Virus record (IMG/VR): IMGVR_UViG_3300022916_000008
Location: 26,857-90,856 of that record
DNA: 64,000 nucleotides
DNA from: a virus
Direction: 5' to 3' (one strand)
Below are positions 42,001 through 54,000 of this stretch, in pieces (position 1 is the first letter of the stretch; every line of letters starts with the position of its first letter). Both the position numbers and the translations under genes were made by a program. A model generated the notes under the pieces. The model saw only the letters and a program-made list of their open reading frames with translations. It ran no database searches and had not been told where the DNA came from.

Positions 42001-45000
42001 ATGACCTATAACCTTCCCTGTCTTATCCTTTATTTTAACATACTCGCCTTTCTCTATTTTGTAAATAGCATCAAACTCATTGAGCACCTTAGCCAATGCT
42101 GTATACTTGCCCTCTATGCCTTGTACAATTGATGTTACATGAGATGCAGTAGTCATATCCTTACCAATGGCATCCATGTTTTTGAATATCTTAAGTATCT
42201 GTAACTGTAATGCTAGTTGATCAGGAGTAAGTTCTTCTAAAGACTTGAACATGGTACTTTCTAACTCTTGACTGGTAATACCTTCTGTAACTGTATCAGT
42301 TTGTTTAGTCTTGACAAACTCTTTGAATTCCTCTACATCTTGTTTGGAACCTAGTATATGTATTTGTTCTGGCTTAGCTACCATAAATGTAGTTCCGAGT
42401 TTCTTCTTGTCTCCTTCAAGACCCTCTATAACATTTTTGTATACAACACTATCATATTTATCTGTTGTCTCTCTAAGTAGTTTTAGGTCTACATTTTTAC
42501 CACCCCCATCTATTTCTTTAATATTTTCTTTAATGTCTAGCAACACTCTTAATACTCTATTTGTATCCAGCCAAGTAGCTACCTTTATATTATCTGTAAA
42601 GTAAAAACCTCTCTTTAAGCCTGAGTTAGACTGGCTCCCTATTCTAGATTCTTCAAAGTTCTCAATGATATCATTGTCAGGGAATTTTTTCATCTCTTCA
42701 TCAAACTGTTCTTGTGTTATATCGTTATCTTGTAATTGTTGGAATAAATCTAATCTTTTCTCTGCAGTGAACTTTGATATAGTTGGTTGGCCATGATAAA
42801 CAATATCCTTTACTTTACTATTAGGAAATACAGTATCAAGATATGCAGAGTATTGTTTTTGTGTACCTACCTTGGCTAATTCAGGATTCTGTTTAAATGC
42901 AAGAGAAATACCTTCTGTAAGCGATTCTTTTTCCTCAGAGGTAGATTCGGTCACTGGAGTAGAGATCGTGTCTTCTTGCTCTGATGGTATAGCCGGAGAC
43001 AGCTCTTTTCTGACTTCCATAAGTAGCCTTGGGAACTCTTTTCCCCACTTACCCTTATCTTGTGTATGTGTAAGAGTGCTAATACCTGTTGCAATTAACT
43101 TTTCCAATGCTTCAGGGTTCTGTTCAAAGGACTCCTTAATAATGTTTTTCATTATAGTTGAAGAGTTCTTATCCCAATTCTCAGCATTTAGTCCCTTTAC
43201 CTGACCCCCTAGCTTCTTGGCTTGTGCTCCTGTAGCAGATTGTAATTCCATCCCAATCCTATCATTGGTAGCGATGTCTTCTTTTGTAACTGGATCAGAG
43301 TAATTAAGTTTTGCTGCCTGGAACGCTGCCTCAACATTTTTATACTCTATACCTAATCCATCAATGTATGGTCTTTCAGCAAAGTTGCTTAACTCAACAT
43401 TCTCATTAGTACCTGCGTATATGTTAATAGTTGCTGGTTGCTTCTCTTTATCTTTGACTACATCAGCTTTCTCTACTTGTGGTTTATCCTTAAGTAACTT
43501 ATTAATAACTTGTTCTACTTTATTAGTAGATGCGAATTGCTGTTTACCTGCCATAACTAATGCTGGTTGCATCATTATCTTAACAGCAGACTGTAACGGT
43601 ACTCCTATCCCTATAAGTGCAGCATAAGCATTACTCAATGAGTCTTTCAAGTTAATCATTGGTAAGTACTGTAACTTTAAGTTGTCAATAGCTGCATTGA
43701 TAAGTATGTCGAAGTTCTCTATGGTAGTTGGTTCATGGTATATTAGTTCACCATCAACTATATTAATAACTACCTTGTTGTTTCCATCCTTTGATTTCTC
43801 ATGGATAGACAAACTATCATGCTTGACTCCATCAATAACTACATAAGACTTCTCATGCAACATTGGCAACTTTTCTACTGGAGTAGACTGTATAAGATAA
43901 GCCAACGCTTTGACTTTATTGACAAGAACACCTTTTTGCTTTCTTGCTCTGTGATTATCATTGTGAAACTTAATCTGTGCAAGTACATTGCCCAACCAAC
44001 GCTTCTCCTTAAAGACAGCAGACTTGCCATTCTCACCAGCTATTCTTTCAAGCATAGTTTTGACAGGCTCTACAATACCTTCTTCATGATTATTGTCTTC
44101 CATCCTATCCATATTGATAGGCATAAGCATCTCTTCCTCATTGGCCTCATCCATAATAACTTTCATGTAGTTATTAAAGAGTTCGTTCTTTAGTACTTCT
44201 GTATACAGATAGTCTAAATCACGCACAAGCTCTTTGTCATGTTCTGATTTATTTGATACAGCAGCTAATTGACGGTATAACATCTTTAGTCTAGGTATAA
44301 GCCCCTCTCCTTCCATGAACTGGCCACCCTTTATTATTAACTCTCCATTGTCATCAAAGTAGTCCTTCTGTGCAACACTCTTTCTAATAATGAATAAAGT
44401 ATCAACATCATAGTCAGCACCACTAAACCATACAATCTCTTTAGGAGCAATAATTATATTTGTATTATCCTTAGAGGGATAGAAGCCAATAATCTTTAAT
44501 GGTATAGCTGAGTGAAGGTCTGTAGACGGTATCCTAAACCCAAGTACTTTATCCCACATAATAAGATCCCCTTTCTGCATCTCTCCTTCATAGATGTCAG
44601 GCATATATACTTCGGCATAACCTTCCTTGTCTTTATATTTAGGCTCTCTTCTTATCTTCTTCCCATCTTTGCCAAGGATATTCTTTGCACCATATACTGT
44701 TTGTAATACGAGGTCAGACCCTTTAAGCCTTACCTCAATAGCATTCTTTGAGAAGTTACTGATAAACATACTGATTAGTTTCTCAGAGATAGAAGGCATA
44801 TTCATACTTACATGGTAATTGTCTTCTTCATCTTTGGATGATAGTAACTCACCTGTACGTTCTTGTCCTGATATGTCATCAAGATACCTTATCATTCTTC
44901 TCCTAATAGTGTTTCTTGTTTTCTTATCAACTACTTCATCCTTTGCAAACAGGCCCATCTCCTTTTTAACCTTGATCATTCCATGGTCAATAATCTCAGA

Positions 45001-48000
45001 CAGATAACTAAATATCTTACCAGCTTCTTCTTGATTCTTTTTCCTTGCATTAGCAAAATAAGCTATAGCAGTAGGGTTCTTTGATGTAGAGTTAGACTCT
45101 TTAACAGGATTAAGCTGTATCCTCCAATATTCATTTCTTAATTCTACAATGTCTGTCTTTGGATTAATCTTCTTAAAGTCTCCTTTTGGACGATCTCTTT
45201 TGATCTTTGATGAAGACGGAGCTCCTACTTTCATAGCAGAATTAAATACGTATTCACCAACACTGTTCTTACGCATGTCGTTACGCAATGTTTTTAAGTC
45301 TGGGAACATATCTACGATGTCATCAGTAAGTACAACTGTAGCATACTTCATTGCCCTTAGAATGCCATACTTATCAATACCCCAATAGATAGGTTTCATT
45401 ACAACACCAAGTCCCATAGAATCAGGGAAACCTTGCTTGATATTTTCAAACCTCTCTGGCAACATGAATCCAGCACCATCAGTATAGTTGAATGACTTAC
45501 CTAATATCTTCTTGAATCTTTTAAATTGGCTCCCACCAATCACATCTGTTACGTCTTGCCCGACAGCTACATTGAATGTATCATCCATCCATCCCGGACC
45601 AACGACTCCTTTCCATCCGTCAGCAAACGCTAAGTGCGCTCTCTTGATGACATCATACTCATCTTGGTAATATGCCTGATCAGATAAAGCCAATTGATTA
45701 AGAAAGTGTGAGTTGATAAAATAATTCTTAAACCATAAGTCAGATAAAGGCTTAACCATCTTCCTGTGTTGTTCAAGATATGCAGCTCTTGACTTATTTT
45801 TAGGTCCTTTATAGATGTTCTCATCTGATACTCCTTCAGGAATACTAAGATAGCCACCCATTTTCTCATAAATCTTCTTAAGCTCTTTATGTGGTCTAGC
45901 ATTATCATGAGTAACCATTTCATTATAGAACTCATCAGCTTGCTCATTGATAGCAGCTAACACACTATTAACCGCTTGGTCAACACGATTGTTGAAAGCA
46001 GCATCTGTCTCTCCTGTCTTTCTTTTGACAACAGCGCCATCTTTCATGCCTGGTAAGTATGATTTATTATAATTAACATCATAACCTACTACATCATATT
46101 CATTGTCTTCGGTTGGATCTGGTCTGTGGCCTTCTTGTATAATAGCCATCCTTATAGATTCCACTATATCCTTTTCAGGAAGTAAATCTATTTCTGCTGC
46201 CACTGTCCTTCCCCTTTCTCCTATCACCCAAAATGGTTGCTTGTATCTTACCTTAGCGCCCTTGGAAGTTTTATGCTGTGCCACATAGCCTATAAACTGC
46301 ATCCAGAATGATCTCTTTATAAAGTCACCATCTAATTCATCTTCGTATCTTACTGGCTTCTTGGTCTTGTCTGACCTGTTGTAAGCAGAGTCATAATTGT
46401 CATAGTCATATACTTTATTTAATCTCTTTGACCCTAATCTTTTGTTGGAAGGAATAGGATTCATTGTATTGAACTCAAAGAATCTAGTGCCAAGAAACCT
46501 TGGAAGTTCTCTACCAAATAAGTGTTTTGATGTAGGACTCTTGCGATTGATAATAGAACGCAGTACATCCATTGCCATATTACTTTGGATATACAAGTAC
46601 GCCCTCTTACGATCACCTCTGAAATAGTTAAAAGATTCTCCCTTTGAGAAGTCCCTTGCCATAACATCAGCCATTTTATTAATCCTGCTTTTTACTCCGA
46701 CTATCTTCTCTTCATTAGTTAGTTTTTCATCACTCTCATTATACACCTTCATTATGTCTACAAACATCTGTAGCACAGCTTTTGGATCAGAAATTTCTCC
46801 ATCTTCTTTTATTACTGATATTTTATTAAGCAATGCAGTAACAAGACTATGTTGTTGACTCTCTGTTCCAGAACTAATAACCTCATTAGCTTTTTGAGTA
46901 ATTGAATCAAAGTATGATGACCCTTCTTTATCTAATACCTTTACCATAAAGTGAGAGATGTTACTCGCTATAGTACTACTACCACCAGTATCTGTTTCTT
47001 CATGATAGCCATATAGTCTTCCAAACTTGTTTTCTTCCCTACCTTTCCATATATTTTGTCTATATAGTGATCCAAAGTGTACTGTAAGCTCAAGCAATAC
47101 CTCACTGGAATATGCTTTGTCATACATACTTTTGATAAACGTAAGTCCTTTAGTATCATACTCTGTTTCCGCAGCCTTAGCTATACGTTTAAAGTAGTGA
47201 AGTGTGTTCTCATTGGCAGACCTCTTTACTACAACAATGTCATTACTATCATATGTAGACAGTGTTTTTGATTGTATATCCTTTCCACTCTTTGAAAAGA
47301 CAAATGTATTTGTATTAGAAAACTTAGCCCATATAGGTAAGCCTTCATTGCTGTCTATAACAGTACTGCGTTTTGCTCCATCTATTAGTCCTGATAACTT
47401 CTGTATAAGTGCAGTAGCTTTTGAAGAGTTGCCAGGAATAGCCTCCTTTAAATCTTTAAGATAGTCTTCTTTGCTTTTATTAATATCAACCAAGGAGAAT
47501 GCTTCAAGAAGACTCCTGTATACATACCTAAAGTCAATATAGTCAGCATACCCTTCTTTATCAATAAATTCTATTGTACTTGCAAACTGTCTTACCTTTT
47601 GAGAAGTTTTCCCCATAGAGTCATAAAGTTCACTGTCCTTTGCTTTTATGATACCATCTATAGTCTCAAGCTCTCTTTCTTCTGGAGCATCTTCAATGTC
47701 ATCACTAATAAATTCTCTGAAATATTTAAAGGCTGAATAATGTATGGTGGGGTATATATCATTGATAAGCCTCTTGTAAACACCATATTCTTTATTTACA
47801 TCTTGCCTTGTTATAATAGTCGCCATGCCAAGCGTGAAATCTTCATCTGGATTAAGACTGGACTTGTCCTTTAACTCTTCTTTTAAGTTTATAAACCCTT
47901 GCAGTACATTGTCCATTGCCTCTTGGAATGTTTGTGGTATATTTATTACAACACCATCTACAACCCTTACAGGCACGTCAGACGCATCCTCGTTCTTAGG

Positions 48001-51000
48001 ATTCTTTATACCACTAACCTTATTATTGATATGGTATATAATTTCCTTTTTTAGATGACGATAAAAGTCTTGCGGAGCATAGTCTTTGTATATGTAATCT
48101 TCACGTATCTTGGATAGTCTTTGTAATGAATTTAAAGCAACCCCACTTTGATTAGAATAACGTCCATTATCAATAGCGTTGAAGTAACTATTTATCTTAC
48201 TCCTGTTGCCTGTAATGAATCTAACAATATCCATTATAGCAGTAAACACTTTATCAATAAAGGAATGAACCTTAACAGTTCCGCCTCTCCATTCATGGAA
48301 TAGATTGGCTATCTCTTCTTCTACTCTTGCAAGGTATTCAATAGCACCTTCGTTATCTCTTATAGCATATTCTGGATATTCTTTTGAGAAGTGTATAGCA
48401 AAAGCAGTCTTCTGTGCAAAACTAAAGTTCTCGTTAAATATCTTATGAAAAGCTTCATGTCTTGCTACCTTCTCGTATACAGTACCATCTTTGTTTTCTA
48501 GTAGGTATATGATACCATCAAGGTAAAGCCCATAAGCTTGCTTGTCATCATTGAGACGCATTATCTCCTCAGCTTGTACAAACTTTATTTCACTATCTGT
48601 TATACCCGGAATAACTCTTCTTAAGTATTCTCTTGTTGTTTCTCTTGATATCTTTTCTCCAAGTTCTTGTTTAGACAATATGATTTTGCTAAACGGTTTT
48701 GGTCTAGGCTTTGGTCTTGTACGTCTTCCAAGGCTTGATATATCTGTATCTGCTTTCTTTTGATTCTTATCAACGATAACTTCTGTCTTTGACTTAGGCT
48801 CTTTATTACCCTTATCAGCATATTCACCTTCAATATCTATATCGACAAAAGAAGGATGCATAGCAACAAATGTATTTCTTACTCCCCTGCCATTCTTACT
48901 TTCCTTTGGCTTCTTAACTGATGCATTAAACTTAGAAATAGCAATTGGTGCATTTAGCTCTGAACCAAGTATAGTCTCTAAGTCATTAAGTGTTATATTA
49001 TTCAAGGAGTTCTTTCTATTATCGTACTCCTCTCTTGCTTGTTTGATCCTTGCCTGGTCCCCACTCTCTTCTGCTCTTGCAAGTTTCCTCTTTAGTTGTT
49101 CGCTTACCTTTCTGTATGCTGGATTAGTACTGCTATGTTCAGCAGATCCTGAAAGAAGCGCCTTTCCTGATACCCATATCTTTTTCTTAGACTTATCATA
49201 AATACCTGTCTGTAGCATTATTCCATTAGTATAGTTGTTTGCCCTTGCGATACTATTGAATAACTTTTGAATTGGTCCATCATTGTTGTTCTTTCCATTC
49301 TCACTCTTCGTGTAGAGCATAGAAGTAACCTCTGTAGCAGCAAACCTTAGTTCATCACTAATATTAAACTTCTTACCCTTGATTGCACTCATATATGATT
49401 CTACTGCGCTTAAGAAAGTAATAGTTTCCCCTATTAATGATTTATCAAGCTTAAACTTCTTTATGTCTGCCTCGTTTACTTTGAATTCAGTAAGTTCTTT
49501 ATTGTTTGCTATTCTTGATACAAAGTCATTGAATACAGCATTACCCATTCTGAATCCCTTAGTAGCTATAAGGCCTTCTATTTGTTTAATCTTTTTAACA
49601 AAGTCTCTTAATGGAGACAAGAAGCTGTCTTTATTATTCATCTTCTGCCAATCAAGTCTAAGATACAATGTCCTTGATGGCTTTCCCCTTTCCAAGCTAT
49701 ATGCGTCAGGAACTACAAGATGTGGAAGCCCAGGTATAACTCCATATCCTTCTTGTAATAGTGCTTTCCTGTCACTTGTTGTGAATATTGTAAAGTATGA
49801 TTTCTCAGCAAGGTCTGTGATCTTATTATTAATCATAGAAGCATACTCGCTTCCCCATATAGGACCAAATACTGACTTCGGATACATACTTTTTACTACA
49901 GCTGATATAAGCTGTCTCCTGAAGCCTTTCTTCCTTGGAGTACCTTTGGTATCATATTGGAAAGATCGCCTCTCTCCGTTGCTCACATGACCTGTACCAA
50001 GTATGTTTTGTTTAGATAGGTTAGTAATCCTATAGAATCCGCCACTAACATAGACCAACTTAGCTTCAAATTGATCAGCCATATCAATATCAGTATCAAC
50101 TATACTCTTTATGTTGTCAAATAATGCTTCATATCCCTTAGGTGTAGCATCATGCTTACTAATAACAGATACTTCTCTGAATAAGACCTCTCCATTAACC
50201 TCAACTCTTTGCATTACACTTACCTTTCTACGCTCCTTCTTCTTAGGGTCTTTTCTGTCTTGATACTTACCTACTACATAATAGACTTCATCCCCTTCTT
50301 GTATAGGAGGGATTGTAGATTCCTTGATTTTTACAGGTTTAAATATACTATTGTTTGTATGGAAGGATCTATGATTAGACTTTTCTTGTTTATTGCTCTT
50401 TGGTTTTTCATCATGGTATTCTACTTCTTCATCTTCTTCACTAAGTATTTCTTCCTCTACCTCTACATCATTAGGCTCATCAGTAATTACAGTCTTGTAA
50501 GAATCATCAGAAGTATCCTCTTTCTCATCATCTTTTTCTGGTTCTTTATTTTCCTCCTCCTCATCTTCTTCATCCTTTTCGCCTTCCAGATATTCATACA
50601 TCAGGTCCTCGTCCTTTCTTCTATCCTCTACAAACTCATTAAGCCTTTTGACATTATTTCCTATCTCATCAGCTATAAGTGGTTTAATAGAATTGTCATA
50701 GATATTCTGGACATTAAACTCGCTAAGCAAAGAATAATACTTAGCTCTTGACATTGCTGTATAGATAGCCCTGTTCTCAACAAATGGAGATTTACCATAG
50801 TCGCCTTTGGGAATAAATACATATACCTCGTCAAAATTATCACCTGCTGATTCTGCTACAGTAAGGAATGCGACACCTTTACTGATTTCATTTTCTAATG
50901 GATTATTAGTCTTCCATGCTTCTTTAGTTTGCTCGCTTACAATGATGGCTCTTCTCCTATCATCTTTACCAATTCTATCTGCAACAAGTTCCTTTACTTT

Positions 51001-54000
51001 ATTGACAAAGTTATGCGTACCTTCTGCGCCATACAATTCAACACCACTTGCGTCTGCATTAGATTTGAATCGCAATGTTTCCTTCCTCATATCAGTAGAC
51101 TGATTAGAGAACATGTTTAAGGCATCGTTAAGCGAAGGTACAGTAGACCTATAAAGTATGGATAATCTTGGAAGATCGGTCATACCCTCACTATTTCTTA
51201 ATTCAATGAAGTCACTTATAGCAGGGAAGTTGCTTTCTGAAAACTGATTAGGATCTGATAGTGCTAATATTCTTAGCTTGTTTTCAACATCTTGCTTACT
51301 ATTATATTTCTCAAGAGCGTTGTTGATTGCTACTAACTCAAGGGCTGATAACCTAGCTGCTTCATCTATAACGATAAGCTTCCTGCCTTTAAGGCTACCA
51401 TGATCTCCTGTCAATGAATCGATTAATGATCCAATAGTATTTACCTCTGTAAGGCTTGGTGTTAAACTTCTCTTTATTATTTCAGCCTGCTTTGGTTCTC
51501 TGGCTACAGTATATATTTCTTTATCAGTTAAGTTCAACAATCCTTTGATCCACTTAGCAAATACAAAGGTCTTTCCACTTCCTGCTGGACCTACCATACT
51601 TGCCCATGCATTCCAACCAGACACATTTTTCTTATTAAAGAACACACCAAACATTCTTATAGCAAGTAACTGCTGTACTGTAGGGGAAGGAGTGAAGTCT
51701 GCTTTCTTATTATTCAATGATTGCTGCTTCTTACCATACTCTTTCTCGGCAGTAATTTCTTCTGGTAAATTATAGTCAGAAGCAAGCGTCTGCATTAAGT
51801 CATGCATAGAAACCAACTCCCTATGTTTTTCAAAGAATTCAATCAAAGCATCTTTCCCTGATAACTTAGATTCTTTTAGATCACTTAGCAATCCATTCAT
51901 AAGCCTATTTTTGTCATACCTATATCCAGGATTAGTTTCATCTGAATATGACAACCCTAGGTTTGATAAAATAAGCATTATTTGCCCCATTGCCCTTGAT
52001 GGATTCTTGTAATATGGAGCAATAGTGCGGTTTTTTCCAGAGAAAGCAGGATTTTTGGCAATCATCTTACCAGCAATTGTTGACATTGTAGCCTCAAAAA
52101 CCTCATCATAAATCTCATCTAAGCTTTCCATTAGGCCAACTTTATCAACCTCATCTACTCTGCTGTCTTTTATCATCTGGATAATGATAGCATACTCAAT
52201 ATAGCTACCTTCCTTAATGATATTACTAATAGACGGTACAAGCCTATTTATAAGGTCGTATAGCTTCTTATTTGTAACAGATGAATCCAACCTACCTGTA
52301 TTAGCAAACTTGTCTATGTCAATCCCTAGAGATGCGAAAGCAGTAGTCGTAATATCTTTTGATAATCTCTTTTCCTGCTCTTCATTATCACTCTTTCTTT
52401 TGATTGCTATAATCTTATCAGCAGCTAGTCTTTTAAGAATATCGTTAATCCTTTTTAATGTAGCAGAAGTGAGTTTTGTTTCCCTTTCACTAAATATCTC
52501 CTTAACCCTTTCAATAGCAGATACAACTTTGTCAATCTCGTCAACATTATCAAAGAGTTTGTTCTTATCAACGAGTCCATTTATATACTCACCGTCTTCG
52601 ATATACTCATTAACAAGGTCTGCATGAATCTCTCCAATAGTCCTATTCTTTATCTCACCAGTATATCTTTTCTTGTTAGCTATAATCTCATCATAAAGTT
52701 CCAGTGTCTTTCTTACATCAGAGTTGTCTATAACTTCTTTCTTAAGATCATTTACTTCTTGTGTCTCAGCAGTAGTAAGTGCAGGAGAGTCCGGCAACAT
52801 CTGTGAATTAACAAGCTCATCATGTCTTTCCTTCTTTGAAAGCAGATCATTAACATGAGCCTTGATCTTTGACATGCTACCTCTGTTTAACTTAAGACCA
52901 TCATTCCTAACCTTCTCAAGTATACTTAGTAGTGGTATGTTCTCCCGAAACATCTTTCGTAATAGTGTAGATGAATAGTCTAATGAAGCATTGTCTATCT
53001 TATCAAATAGAAACTCCCTCTTTGTCCTTGCTTGTTCATATGCCTCATAAGTACCTTCTGTGGTGTTTTTATTAATCTCAATCTTATTCCTTACACTTCT
53101 TTCGTTATACGGCTTTCCCTTGATACTTTTTACAAAGTAATTATATCCAGTTGCAGGGTCACTGATCTTATCAAATCTGTCAGCCAACTTGTTAAGTGAA
53201 TTAACAATATCAGCACGTTGGATAAGTTTAATCTCTGCATCTAATGAATCAGCAGTACGCTTGCCACGAATGACATTAGTATCTTCTTTAAGTCCAGCCG
53301 TTCCTTTAAGTACTTTTATTCGACTTTCAAGTTTCTCAGCTTCTTCTATAAGTTCTGTTGCATCAATATTATCAGCCTTAGCCTTAGTAATGGCAGCTAT
53401 TGCATATTCATAATCATAGACAAGCTTATTGATTTCCGAAGCAACTAAATCTTTCTCATTGATTAGATTAAAGTCATTCTCTATATTAGCCAGTTCTCTC
53501 TTAAGAAATGCCATTCTAGCACCTATCCTGTATCCCTCTTCTTTCCTTGCTTGATTATTTATAAGTGTAGACTTCTTAATATTAGGAGCATTGAATGTAG
53601 CATCTGTTACGTTGTATATTTTCTCATACTCCTTAACCAGCTCCTTCCTTGCTTGTATTGCCTTTTTGGGATCAGGTTCACTGCGATAGTCAAATCCTAG
53701 TGTACCTAATTCTTCAGGTGTCATATTGCCTATTTTATCTAACTTATTATAGGCCTCCTCCCCTCTACCTAAATCAAACTCAGCCTTAGCCCACTCAATC
53801 ATCTTCTCATTAATAAAGAAATCTAACTTGCGTTTATTAGGATTGACTTTATTCCTTTCTGCTTCTATAACATCTTCAAGCTCCTCAATGAATCTTTTTG
53901 ATGACATGAATTCCTCAATCTTCTGTTCACTTTGTACAAGATTACCATCCTCTGTTGCTATTGGCTTTGACTTTACCTCGATAGTACCACCTTTGGTAGG

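Noticed and set aside
50209-50751. 180-aa plus-strand frame inside the giant gene
   Set aside because: It is the complement of the acidic Glu/Asp linker of the 6492-aa protein, giving an artificial Phe/Ile/Leu-rich translation. Other plus-strand frames within 36-64 kb are likewise shadows.
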